Assembly (NCBI RefSeq): GCF_000226095.1
Contig: NC_016475.1
Location: 868,001-932,000, forward strand
DNA: 64,000 nucleotides
Direction: 5' to 3'
Source of the DNA: Thermothelomyces thermophilus ATCC 42464
Taxonomy: Eukaryota > Ascomycota > Sordariomycetes > Sordariales > Chaetomiaceae
Shown here: piece by piece, positions 48,107 to 59,683 of the stretch
Numbering within the stretch: the first letter of the stretch is position 1
Layout: each line of letters starts with the position of its first letter
The notes under the pieces: model-generated
Seen by the model: the letters and a program-made list of their open reading frames with translations, nothing else
Told to the model about the DNA's origin: nothing
The model's database searches: none
Program-made: the position numbers and the translations under genes

Positions 48107-50908
48107 TCAAAAATAGAACTGCTGCTGGGTTGGTTGCCCAGGAGGCGGATGGGCGAGAAAGTCAAAGTTCATCGCGTCCATTCCGGTATTGAACGGGTCA
48201 GGTGATTCTGATCAGGGTGCGTTAGTCCCGGATGCTTACTAGGGTCTGGAACCAACATTGCTCACCCCAGAAAATGGAATCATACAAGTCCATTGGCGAC
48301 ATGTAGCTGGCCGGGTCAAAGGCAGCAATATCAGGGAGCTGCTGCTGCGCACCGGGTACAGGAGGCGTCTGGGAAAAGGGAATCCTGCACCATTATGTTA
48401 GCGAACCGCCTTTTCCCCCGGGAGTCAGGTGCGCTTGGAGAGCACCTACCCGGCGGAGAAGTCGGCCACTGCACCGCCGCTCTGCTGCTGTAGTTCCGTC
48501 ATGGCCAATGCCGCGTTCTGGTGCGGGTCCAGGGTGGCCGGCACAGCCCGAGGGTCTTGGGCCAGCGCACCGTTGCCGGGAAAACCGGGTGCCTGCATTT
48601 GCGGCAACGGCGTGCGCGCGCCTGACGCCGGGCCGGAAGTACTGCTTTCCCGCTTGATCGGGGGGGCTACCACGGACCCATGATCGTAGATGTTCTTGAG
48701 CGCCGCCAGAGCCCGAGACAGCGGGCCAGAGAGCTCAATGTCAAGATCCGACTTGCGGATGTGAGGCTGGGGGGATGTTTGATCCTTGGCCGCCGTCGCT
48801 GAGAGGGCTGAGATAAGGTCTCCTTGCAGCTCGCGGACCTCTGGGTCTGCTTTTGTCTCGCCCAAGATACCCAGGAGAACGGCCGAGGATAAGCCATGGT
48901 AGGTGAAGGCCCAAGACCGGGTCGGTATGACGGACAACTGGTGCATTGCGAGGAACATTCGCACCGTCTCGGTCAGATTGGCCTTGCACCTGTCTGCCAA
49001 AAATTTTCTCTGCGTCGCGTCAAGATGGTTGCTATCGCGTCTTATCAGCGCCGGTCGGCAGCAGACCGATATCATGAACGAAGTGTGTAGCCGGATGGCA
49101 AAGTGCTGGAGCCTATCTAGGGCGGACTTGCACGTCTCCTTGCTGCGTAATTGGATCGACAACTTGCTGCGAATGTTCTCAACTGCTGCACAGTTATCGA
49201 GAATTTGTTCGTATGTGGCAGTTGCGATAGCATCGGGATTCAACCTTTGGGAGACGATCTGGCAGAGGTTGAACATGGCTTCAAGGTACGCCCATCCTTC
49301 GGTGTTCGCGGTCGGCGACATTGGTATTGGACAACAAGGGATATTCGTCATCGGAGAGCTGCTCAGATGTCAGCAATGGCCCCCGTTCGCGAGGGGCCGG
49401 TGGGGGATGCAAGGGAGTTTGCCTCACCGGTCGAAAGACAAGGAAGTCAAAGTGTCATGCCAAAGACAAGTCCACCTAATGGAGTCAGCATTTGCCCAAG
49501 GAAGCGCCGGAGTTGAGCGGCTTACCATAGTTTTCTCCTTGCCATCTCCTTTCTGGCGGCGTCTGGGGTCTGCCGTCCATCAAGTGGTTGTGCTCTATGC
49601 AACCCAAGTGACTGTGCCAATCGGCAGGTGAGACCGAGCAAGGCCCAAGATGCCTCGGCCTTCATGTCGTTGAGTAACACGAAACTCGTCATGAGCAGCG
49701 CTTGGATCGAGTCCAGGTTCGGCCTACGCTATTAGCAAAGGTAGCGATAGAGTGGCTGAGCAGTGTGCTTAAGTACCTTAGCAGAAAGTTCCCCAGCCGG
49801 AGAAAGTGAAACGATATCTGGATGTACTTTTGCGAGTCCCTCGTCCGCACGTGGTAAGGAGAGTCATGGTATTGGGAGCCGACAGCGAGGACTGCAAAGA
49901 GTATGGCCAACCAGGAGGCCGATACAGGTTTTGTAGACTTGATGGAAGATCTGGCATTTTTTGCTCGCTCCTCAAGGTAAACCATCAAGCGTGACTCCAG
50001 GTCATCGATATCGATGACGAAGCCCCAAAATGGCTGGGGTATTTCCTTGTACGTCCGGAAGAGCCTGGCGGAACCGGTCAGCATATTCTTCCTCTTGGGA
50101 ATGTTCAGGACAGCACCCACTTCATGACCTCGCGGTCGGAGGGAAGTTCGGACGAGATGTCCAAGGTCAACCGGTCCAGATGGCGCGACGACATAAGCGG
50201 AAAGGGAGCCGAATTGTCCAGGCCGAGTAGGGAGCGCATGTCTTGGCGGATCCCGTTGACCTCCTGGGGCTCGCTGACGGAGGTTTGTTCTCGTAGGAGG
50301 GCTGGTATGCTGTTCTGGCCCACATACCGGGCCGTTTCGGTGTTGTCTGGGTCTATAAACACTCCATGTGAGAAATAGTTACTCTCAGGACGTACAGCTT
50401 TACTCACCGTAAGCACGTATGGCCTCGCGCGCTTCGTTACTTTGGCTTCTGGATTCTTGTCGGTCCGGCGACCGCGACCTCTTCCTGCCAGAGGTAGGGT
50501 GCTCCGAGCTGGTCGAGACGCTCTTCCCGGTAGTAGCTGACCTGTTGGGCTTGTAGGAGCACAGCTGCGGATGCTCCCTCTTGACGCAATTCTCACACGG
50601 GCTCTTGTTGTCGCACTTGACTTTCCTCTGGCGGCACGGCCAGCAAGCAGTACCTGTGACAACAACGCCGTCTGAGTAAATTGTTCCCATCACTGATTGG
50701 GCGGCGGGCAATGCCAACCCAGAGACCAGTGGCGCAGATAACACTATCGCAATAGTCCACTTGGTCCCCGGGCTTGCGGGACTTTGGTGCATCCGGCAAC
50801 AGGCGAAAATCACTTACCGTATCGTACTTTGCGATGAGAATGGATGATGCGGCTTGCCTCCTCAGGCGTCAGATCCTCGATACTTGGGCTCTTTTGGCTG
50901 TCCGACAT
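48107..50908 (-). CDS. Zn2Cys6 fungal transcription factor
   Basis: Nine exons: 50,908-50,818; 50,653-50,408; 50,352-50,121; 50,064-49,777; 49,723-49,526; 49,475-49,428; 49,358-48,450; 48,384-48,266; 48,207-48,107. All introns are GT-AG of 50-164 bp and all phases agree, giving 743 residues. The binuclear zinc cluster has its six cysteines at C34, C37, C44, C50, C53 and C62. It begins in the motif GTACWPCRQRKVKC, which is split by intron 1. A Ser/Arg-rich linker and a fungal-specific transcription factor domain follow from about residue 190 to 500 (for example LNDMKAEASWALLGLTCRLA and KLWWTCLWHDTL). The C-terminus is Gln/Pro-rich and ends in an acidic, aromatic tail, a likely activation region. 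It should be a nuclear DNA-binding regulator; its target genes are unknown. The acceptor of intron 2 has an in-frame alternative that would add a few residues. Confidence 0.9.
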
Positions 50909-51908
50909 TTTTCCTATCGGGGGGGAGCGGGCCCCGAGACAGAGGAGTGAAAGTGTAGGGGTCGTGGATGGGGTGCCTCGAGGGAAATCCGAGCGAGGAC
51001 CGAAAAGTCACCAATCGAGGGCTGCCCCCGTCGGAGAAGTGGGGTAGCAAATGCCCTGAAAAGGAGGATCCCTTGATGCTTAACGCTTAAAGCTATGCGG
51101 GCTACACGTGTAGATAGGCAGGCTAGACAACTCGGAGCGACCTGGAATGTGACGCCGGGTGTTGAATACCGATGCAATTCCGAAGCGTCGTTTGGAGGCG
51201 AAAGAAAGAAGCCGACGAATCTTCGATTGGGTCAGAGCGGGAGTGGGGAATCTCGGGATTGGCGGAAGAGCAGGGGCTGGAGCCGGGACCAGAGCGCCCC
51301 AAGAAAGAACTCTATTTGAGGTCGCCACATAATAGTGCATATGCCGCAGTGCAAAGAGATTCGGTGACAGACTGGCACAATCTCGATCATTATCTCTGTT
51401 CTTGTTCACATTATGGGTATCAATGTTCTTTGAGCCATCTAGTTGATCCATAACCACGGGGGGCCTTGCGCAACTTTCAAACCTATGCGATTTGGAAGAG
51501 ACGCGTTGAAGCAGGCTTTTGAACAAAGCCCGATATATATGGGGCCGTGACATGTGAGACTTGAAGAACAAATCGCTTAAGTCCTTACACTAAACACTAT
51601 TTAATAGACTTTCCATCCCAAGTTCACCTGCTCCTCCCTCATTACAGAGCAACTTTACGAGGATGTGATTGGCCCACGCCCCTGGCGCATTGAGGTCCAC
51701 CACGCCTCAAAAAGAAGGCTTCCAATTACTTAGTTACTCTGGTAATTAATTATGTATCCCAAGCGCCGCAGCCGCCTTTCCCGCCTACCAGGGTGCCCGC
51801 CCATTGCAGCGATAATTATAACTTTGCGCCAACCTCGAATGGCTCGCCAACTTGCAATTGCATCTTTGCTTCAGCTCAAGCTAGCTCGATCGACGCCACA
51901 AAGAATCC
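50909..51908. promoter_or_regulatory. Divergent promoter region between the transcription factor and RdRP genes
   Basis: 1,000 bp shared by two genes transcribed away from each other. A CCAAT motif (minus strand) lies near 51,668-51,676. Several short open frames exist on both strands, but none has recognisable domain content. I see no RNA gene. Confidence 0.45.
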
Positions 51909-54900
51909 ATGGTCGCGCTTTCCGGAGCGGCGTTACCAGTGACGCCTGACAAGAACACGAGAGACAAGATTGAGATCGAGAAGGTAGTCCGCAAACTCAA
52001 TACCGATTATGGAATCGGCATTCAGATCCCCGACCCCACTCTCAGCCCGAACGACCGCCGGAATCTCGGGGCTCGAGACGAGCAGTTTGCGCGGTGGGAT
52101 CGCATCCACCGCGGCATTCAGTTTCTATACTACCAGCGCGGAGATGTCTTAGAACAGGCCCTTTGCGCCTTCTTCAGCGAAGCCAAGGCCGCAAGCCTGC
52201 GCTGGGCGCCGAAGCCTCGTGCCAATCCGGGAACCTTCCCGTCGATACGCACTCCTCCCAAGGCGCAGACCGCGGATCAGCAGGAGAATCTGCAAAATAT
52301 CCTGATAAAGGTCATCAACGACTACAAGGCCCGCATGACTCCGAGCCTGCGGCTCCCCAAACCCAGTGGCGCCGCTGTTGTCGCACGCCCGGGCGACGAG
52401 TCAGACGCGAGCTCGCCCAAGTCGGCTTCCGAATCCCCTAGCTCTGCTAGCTCCAAGCGGTCTTTTGTTAGGGACGATGACCACGAGTCCAAGCGACTGA
52501 GAGCCAAGGAATTTTCAGCACTGCGCTATCAATCACCGGCTTCCATAGATGCTCTCGATAAGGTACCAAGCCGTCGACGACTTGGTGGTGCTCGGACAGA
52601 CTTGTCTCCTGAGCGTCGCAGCGTCGACGAGGAGCCGGGCATTTCTAGTATTGCCGCCAGCAGCAACAGCAGCAGCAGCAATGTTTCCAGTCTTTTTAGT
52701 CATAGCGAGGGACAGCAACTAAGCCAAACAACGCAAGACGAGGATGTATACGAGAAGCGCCTCCTGGCCACGAGAGGTTTGGCATTTTCGCCGCCTCTAC
52801 ACTGTGATCTTCCTCGTAGATCCGCGCCGCAGGCGTCCGCGTTCGAAGAATTGGGAGACCCCGTCCAGCATCCTTCACAGCGGTCATCTACATCCAGTGG
52901 CGATGGCTCGGGCTTCGCTGGCTCTAGCAATGCTACACTGGGCAAGACTTTGGAGACTCCCCGAAACCGAGGTGATCGCCTTTCGGAAGCGCGCAAGCCT
53001 AGCGTCATTCACTCGAGGCTACAGAACATCTGGCGTGAGTGATTGACCCAGATAGCTCGGCATGATCCCTCCCTCTAATGTTCTACATGCATAGCGAAGT
53101 TCCCAGCCTGGCTCCATGATGCGCCACTTGCCATTGCTTGGGAGATTACCCGAATCTGTCTTCATTGCAAAGTTGATCTCGAAGACAGCGCGCTCAAATA
53201 CGACCCCTCATGGGCGAGCTCGGATATGCTTACCATCTGGAAGAGTCTGATGCAGCTCGATGTGTTCCGTGGGAAGTCGTTCCCCGAGCGACCATCGGCT
53301 GAAGTCTTCGCGGCTGGCCTGACGAGTTTTGAAAGCAGGGGAAACGCGGTGGTGATGTCGGCCGCACTGGAATTTAACCCCGAGGAAGACGGTCCTCTCT
53401 TTCTGCTCGACATGAGGCCGCTTCAATTTGATGAAGGCTGCAGGCTGACCAGGCGCTTCGGTCCGGATCGTTTTCTGGAGGTTCTTGTTCCATCGCCCAC
53501 TGCGCTAAACGCGCCTCCGATCATCAAAAAGACACAAGGAGCTGCAGAGGACATCATCCGATGGTTGACCCAGCAGCCACACTTCTTGGTCGGACGGCAG
53601 TGGCGGGCGTTCTTTTCAAAGGATGCAGGATACAGGAAGCCGGCAAAGGATTTCACGCTCGGCCCTGATGCCAAAGCCATATACAAAGAGAGGGTGCATT
53701 TCTTCGCGGAGAGCGGTCCTAACTTCCGGCCCGCAGTCATCCGCGCGTGGCACGACATCCCCACAGACACCGTACAGCAGCGAACACAGCTCAAGGTGAG
53801 CCAGATGTTGGATTGGCTGTTACAGCTGGAAAGTAATAGGGAGCAACCCTACTTAAAGCTTTTCTCGCGTATCCAGCTGGGCCTTAGCAAAACAACCCCG
53901 ACCGTAACCTTTGAGCCCGGCCAGATCATCCATCGGCCCGAGGACATCCTGTCTCCCACCAAGAAGATCATGAACGATGGAATCGGCCGCATGTCACGCA
54001 GCGTCGCGAGAAAGATTCGCGACCTCCTTGGGTTGACCGATATCCCCTCTGCCGTTCAGGGGAGGATCGGGTCGGCCAAAGGGATGTGGCTGATGGATGT
54101 GACCGATCATGGCGATGCTGATTGGATTGAGACATACCCGTCGCAACGCAAATGGAACTGCGATGACGCTGATGAGCCTTTTCACAGGACACTCGAGGTC
54201 CGTAAGGTAGCGTCAGAGCTGAAGCCAGCTAGCCTGAACCTACAGTTCTTACCTGTCCTGGAGGACAGGGCTGTAGATAAGAAGGCTATGAGATGCGCCA
54301 TTAGTAACCGCCTTCTTAATGACCTGGCCAAGCAGTTTGAAGATCAAAAGACGGCCCTCAAGCGCCCGTTACAGTTCCGGCAGTGGGTTCATGAAAACTC
54401 GAACAACAACCGACCCGAGCGCGTCAAACACGGCCAAGTGCCCTTTCTTGGTGGGCTCCCCGCAGACAAGAATGAGATCCTCGCCCTCCTTATGAATAGC
54501 GGCTTCGACCCGAAATCGCAAAGGTACCTTCGAGATCTGGCTTGGGAGCTACAGAAGCAAAAGTGCGATACACTCAGAACCAAGCTTAACATCAAAGTTG
54601 GCCGGTCTGCTTATATCTATATGGTAGTAGACTTCTGGGGCGTCTTGGAGGAAAACGAGGTGCACGTGGGCTTCTCCTCCAAGTTCAGAGACGAGTTGGA
54701 CGGGGTTTCCTACACGCTTCTGGCCGATTGCGACGTCCTTGTCGCTCGTTCGCCGGCCCACTTTGTCAGCGATATACAAAAGGTGAGGGCTGTATTCAAG
54801 CCCGAGTTGCACGCTCTCAAGGATGTCATTGTGTTCTCTACGAAAGGAGACATCCCCCTTGCCGATAAGCTGTCGGGGGGCGACTACGACGGGGATTTCG

Positions 54901-56063
54901 CTTGGGTATGTTGGGATCCTGAAATCGTCGACAACTTTGAGAACGCCGAGGTGCCCGTCGAGCCGGACCTTTCTGCATACCTCCGTAAGGACAAGACGAC
55001 GTTCGACGAACTGGTGTGCCGGACCGGGAAGACGGGCCGTCGCGCTCGCCATGATGCCGTCTACGACATGATCGACAAGAGCTTCCAGTTTGCCATGCAG
55101 CCAAACTACCTGGGTATCTGCACAAACTACAAAGAGAGGCTGTGCTACTACAACAATAGTGTCAGCGACGAAGGTGCAGTCCTTCTAAGCAGCCTCGTCG
55201 GCAAGTTGGTTGACCAGAGCAAGCAGGGCATCATCTTCACCGCCGACAGCTGGGACCGGCTACGGAGGGACAAGTTCCCCGGCAAGATGTACCTGGACGA
55301 CCCCGCTTACAAAGGGAATTACTGGTCCGGTCCCGGAGAGCCGAGCCACATCATCGATTACCTCAGATTCTCCGTCGCGAAACCCGCCATCGATCACGAA
55401 CTCCAGTCCTTGCATGAGTCCATGGGACCCGAGTCCTCGGCCGGAGCGTCCGATGGCGCCGCGCACTGGTGGGATCCGGACCTGACCACGTACTACGAGC
55501 ACCTGAAGGGCCTGGCCAAGGACACGAGGTCACGTTCGCTCAAGTCACTCCTAGACGCGCTCCAGAGGGCCATCGGCTCCGCGGAGCTCGAGTGGAAGCG
55601 TACCATATCCAGCCGCAGCAGCACCCTCAGCTACCCGGACAGGGTCAAGAAGGTCTACGCTAAGTGGCTCGAGATCGACTTCGCCTCGGTCAGTGGCCGG
55701 TGTTCCGACGGAATCGGAAGCGGCTCTAAGCTGGCCGCGCTGTTGGAGCAGCCGTTTCTGGCCGAACGCGGGGCGGGCGCAACCAGCTACTGGGCCCTGC
55801 TCAAGGCCAGCACGGCATTCAAGCTCTACTACAACACGAGCCCCAAGTTTGTCTGGCAGATGGCGGGCTACCAGCTCGCATTCATCAAGGCGCAGGTGAG
55901 CTCGGGCGTTGGGGGCATGCCGGTGCTGGTGACGCCCCTCATGTATGCCGGTCTGGCTACCGACGGGCGGTTCGTCAAGCAGTACGTGGCGCGGTTGGAG
56001 GGGGATGGTTCCGAGTATCATGACGCAGAGGGTGGTCGGGATAGTGGCGACGAATTTGAGTAA
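51909..56063 (+). CDS. qde-1: QDE-1-like RNA-dependent RNA polymerase
   Basis: Two exons (51,909-53,034 and 53,095-56,063) with a 60-bp intron (GTGAGT to GCATAG) encode 1,364 residues, close to the roughly 1,400 of Neurospora QDE-1. Residues 1 to about 370 are poorly ordered: a basic patch (KRLRAKEF) and a Ser-rich run (SSNSSSSNVSS). The polymerase domain contains the catalytic motif GGDYDGDFAWVCWDPEIVD, with metal-binding aspartates D972, D974 and D976. The DYDGD form, rather than DLDGD, and the adjoining AWVCWDPE place it in the QDE-1 clade and not with SAD-1/RRP-1. Enzymes of this family make double-stranded RNA from aberrant transcripts for Dicer in quelling. No disabling change is visible. 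The start codon is in good context (ATCCATGG). Assignment to qde-1 within the fungal RdRPs rests on motif recall. Confidence 0.9.
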
Positions 56064-58155
56064 GAAGACGACGTCAATTAGCGCTGGAGTATGGCGTTGA
56101 TTAATTATCAATTTTCTTGCGTCTTTTTTTTTTCCAGATTCTTTTTCTATTGGCAACCTAACTGCCCCAAGCCGACTTCGTGGGTGTCTTGCTCGGACAT
56201 ATTCCAAATCAGCATAGTTTTTTTTTCTGGGACAAGCGAGCTAACAGTTAGTTTATCTTGAGCAGTCATTCCGCACTCTGATAGCGGTTTTTCTCGAAGT
56301 CAAAGGTTTGCATTGTCTGGATTGATGCCAGTCTTGGTTCTTGTTGCAGCCGCCTAAGAGTTTCCGTTCTCAATGGCGCCGCCTCCAGTAAATTATTTGA
56401 GGAGGGAGGACGGGAGAGGGGCAAGGATACCCAGAGACCGAACACCGTTTTGCATTTTGCAAGTCCCTCTACCTCTCAAGTTCATGTCAAACACTTTACT
56501 GTTTTGTTGTGCATTGAGAGCAACACTCAGAAGCCCTAAAACCGTCCTTTTGGGCGTGGGAGCTACACAGTAGCCGAGGAGAAAGAGGCGGTGCTTGCGG
56601 GGGCTGGATTCCAACCTGCGGAGGCAAGGGCCGTCTCTGCTAGAAGGGCAATGCGCCTTTAGAAGGATCAAGTAAGTTGATGCTCCAATAAACCTGCACT
56701 CATCCTTTCTATTGTGCCCTCGGAGGGATGGCAGTGATCGGGCTGCATGGACCGCGAGTGACATGTGATCACACCTCGTTCAACGTTCAAGCACGGGTCA
56801 GGTCAACCGTGCCTTTTGGACAAGAAACTTGACCATAGCAAGACAGTAGTTTTAATGTACTAAATCACGAATCTACAGTGGCCGTTTCTTATTTTGGGGA
56901 TTCTTGCCAGGCCATAATTATTATATAGGTAACCTTAGCGGGCAGGACGGCAGGATATTGTCCCAACGCCGCAGATCTAATCCGTTTGTGGTGCCCAACC
57001 ACTACAACATAGGTGTTCGTGATTGCAAGTAATTAAAGAAAAAAAAAAAGGACTATGGTTCTCATCTCGAGGGAAGAGTGTGTTGGAGGGGCGAGTGGAG
57101 CGCACAGAATGTTGCTTGTCATGGGTGTGGGAGCAGAGCGGGACGACAACGAAAAAAAAAAAAGCTAAAACAAAAATAATCCAACATGATTCGAAATGGC
57201 GACCTTGCAAATACACACCACAGATAGTACCACTATACAAAATACCTTAGATAGCACCTAGATCCATTTGTTTGCGGTCCCAGGGGTGGTTTAAGAAGCC
57301 TGGAATGCAGGTGTCGATCTAAGAGCCACGTCAGTGCATGATACCGCATGCTAACATGTGAAACTTGGATCTGTGGCCTGGTTTAGGCGCCCTTATAGCC
57401 TACCATCCTGGCTGTGGTTCCCTAACGGGAGCCGGTTCTCCGTTTTGGTTCCGATAGGTTATGAGCTCTCTTTTCGGAGGCTCCTGCAGTTATTTGATAC
57501 TCTTCAAACTACAGCTAGAGGTAACCATAACAGTGAGTCTTGGGAGGTCGTTCTGAAGGCTGTAAAGGCCTGCCTGTCCTTGAGGGTTGGAGATAAAGCG
57601 CAGGGAGGTTCCGTAGAGCGTACAGAAAGATAGAGTCAGATTCTGGATATCTGTGTAAACGGGTCAGCGGGGCATCAAGGTAATAAGCGCCAAACTAGTA
57701 AGAAACAGTTTTGGTTTTTATACCAAGTTACTTGTGGCATTCCTGGTTCGTGCAGTTGCTATAGTACCTAATCACCAGACCGAGCTAACATCCAAGGGCT
57801 TGCGGCCGTAAAATGGGCAACCTTGGCTCGGCGTGACTAGCCACACACTACCTCAGAGGTATATCAAGACGGCTTCTTTTTACCCGTCCGTAAAACAACG
57901 CAGACCAATGTCTTATATATACTAGCGAACTGGAACTTGAATTACTTACTAGCGTAGCTGTCTAAGAGATAGGAGACCAACAGTGGCGGGACGAGTCGAG
58001 GGCGAGAGAGTGAAGGATCTTTTGAGAGTCAGGTGTACGTGACGAGGAGTCTAAGACACTGGAAGCGTACCCTGCGGGGCACGGGGCGTGCCGTCATACC
58101 AATGGTTTAGGAACGGTACAGCTAGAGGTAATTATCTTTTCACCTCGCCAATCAG
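56064..58155. other. Long non-coding stretch downstream of the RdRP gene
   Basis: About 2.1 kb with T-runs near 56,126 and 56,219 and A-runs near 57,037 and 57,151. The open frames here (up to 123 codons) lack domain content and overlap each other on both strands. I cannot support a gene. The first few hundred bases probably include the RdRP 3' untranslated region. Confidence 0.5.
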
Positions 58156-58437
58156 CTATACCGCACGTTGCCTACCATAGCTAATAAAGAAGAGCCGCGA
58201 TATATCCTGCTGCCTGAACGGAAAGTTCGTTGCCGGGCTCCATTCGTGCAGGGATGTAGGCTCGATAGCGTCGAGGATCTCCGCTCCTGGCTGCTGAGTT
58301 AGCTCTGGTATTTTGCAGCGTATAAATGCAAGCGCTTGAGGGGTGACGCAAGGGGATCTAAGCCAACGAAAGTTCCAAGCTAAATACAGGCTGGACCACT
58401 TTTTAAGACTCTTTCCGATTCTGGCATTGAAGCCCAT
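58156..58437 (-). CDS. Short hypothetical ORF, possible gene remnant
   Basis: A 93-codon open frame with ordinary amino-acid composition (contains WNFRWLRSPCV and EILDAIEPTSLHEW). I do not recognise a family. No intron or partner exon was found. It could be a piece of a decayed gene, or chance. Confidence 0.2.
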   Translation of the reverse strand: MGFNARIGKSLKKWSSLYLAWNFRWLRSPCVTPQALAFIRCKIPELTQQPGAEILDAIEPTSLHEWSPATNFPFRQQDISRLFFISYGRQRAV

Positions 58438-58638
58438 TTCTGTGACCCTTTCCTATTTTGGCAATAACATATTTTCCATGCCATTTCCTATTTTGCAAGC
58501 AGTTCGTTCTGTCTTACCTACACAGCGTACAGGTAGGGGGAGTGCGATGTCCGCATCAATCCTGAACGCGACGTCGCTGCCTCGCCGGGAGTCCCCGCGT
58601 TTCCGCCAACCTCGCACAGCGGCTACGGCCTTGTCGCT

Positions 58639-59235
58639 TTGTCGGTTATGAAAAACCCGATGCCAGGACCGGATTGCGTTTACTGCGATACTCGTGGAGT
58701 TACGGCTGGCGGTGACGTTGGTCGACAAGGGTTGAATCTCGGGCCGCCGGCGGGGTTGTGTTGTTCTGGCAGTATGACATCTGGGAGTCGGCAAATTGTA
58801 CGCCCGAATTGCCGCAGGTTCACGTGGCCGTCATGGCATTCACTCCGCCCTGAATCGTTACTGGTTTTGTTGAGGCATTGCTTCTCAGGTACCTCCCCCT
58901 TTCCTACAGGTGCATCCTGCAGAGCCACACCAGCCACAGGCTTACCCTGTGGCAGTCGTCTTCTGTTGTTCCAAGACCGCCACGAGATATATACATCATC
59001 GCCGAGTACGGGTCAGCCATGGAAGGACTACATCCGGTCCGGCAGTTCGGCGGCACAGCCTACCGCTCGAACCAGGGATGAGGTGGCTGACCTTTCGGGA
59101 TCAGACACCTTCATCCAAAATTCCATGGCCGTGACCGCAGACGAGTTCGATAGGATGGTCACAATGCAGCGCGTTGCATCGCAACTAGTGACGGTGGTCA
59201 GCAGAACCGCACCAAGCCGCCACTCGAGTTCCTAG
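58639..59235 (+). CDS. Hypothetical ORF, weak support
   Basis: A 198-codon open frame. The first two thirds look like random translation (Cys/Ser/Arg-rich). The last 60 codons have a natural composition (DEVADLSGSDTFIQNSM, then VTADEFDRMVTMQRVASQLV) and could be the final exon of a gene or a gene relic. No domain recognised. An AG acceptor near 58,905 (TTTCCTACAG) would fit an exon start, but I cannot find a convincing upstream exon. Confidence 0.22.
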   Translation: MSVMKNPMPGPDCVYCDTRGVTAGGDVGRQGLNLGPPAGLCCSGSMTSGSRQIVRPNCRRFTWPSWHSLRPESLLVLLRHCFSGTSPFPTGASCRATPATGLPCGSRLLLFQDRHEIYTSSPSTGQPWKDYIRSGSSAAQPTARTRDEVADLSGSDTFIQNSMAVTADEFDRMVTMQRVASQLVTVVSRTAPSRHSSS

Positions 59236-59502
59236 GACCAGAAAACTTTTACATTATAATTACAGCAGTGGGGACCGTTTTTCACTGACAATCACCAACA
59301 CATAGACTTTTTTATACGCCGGCTCATAGCTCTGCAGGTGCAGTTACTTTCGGCGGTCTCAACGCGTCCGCTAGAGCTTGGTCCCCCAGTCTAACTACGG
59401 ACATGCTGATCTCACCCGTGATGCGGCGTTTTAAAATGCCCCAACCTCCCCTCATCTCGGTCCGGTTGCGAAGGACAACGCAGGTCAAACCCATTTCTAG
59501 AC
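59236..59502. other. Intergenic region
   Basis: Sequence between the weak ORF and the DUF7924-type gene. No feature recognised. Confidence 0.4.
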
Positions 59503-59683
59503 TTATCCCTTCCTCCTCTTGCCGCCCTTTGGCACTATGAATGAGGTGTCCGGAGTAACGCCTTGCTGCTTAGCATTGCTCGACTGGCTGTCTAGTTCGG
59601 TAGGTACTAAAGCTGAGCCTGCCTCCGACATCAAGTTCCCTAGACCCTGGGAAAGCCCGGTTGCCTCAGAAAGCCCAGTTGCC
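59503..59683 (-). pseudogene. Frameshifted C-terminal tail of the DUF7924-type gene
   Basis: The minus strand here reads EATGLSQGLGNLMSEAG and on to PKGGKRRKG in a frame different from the main gene. Such Ser/Glu-rich tails with a basic end are usual after the VPPL motif in this family, as I recall it. The shift coincides with an imperfect tandem repeat (about 59,653-59,687, CTTTGAGGCAACTGGG against CTTTCTGAGGCAACCGGG), where one unit lacks two bases. Confidence 0.65.

Noticed and set aside
51080-51571. 163-codon minus-strand open frame in the divergent promoter region.
   Set aside because: No domain, Arg/Ser/Pro-rich random composition, overlapped by open frames on the other strand.
56600-56625. 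Minus-strand GGTTGGAATCC, similar to a tRNA B box.
   Set aside because: The flanking bases do not form a T-stem and there is no matching A box or cloverleaf.
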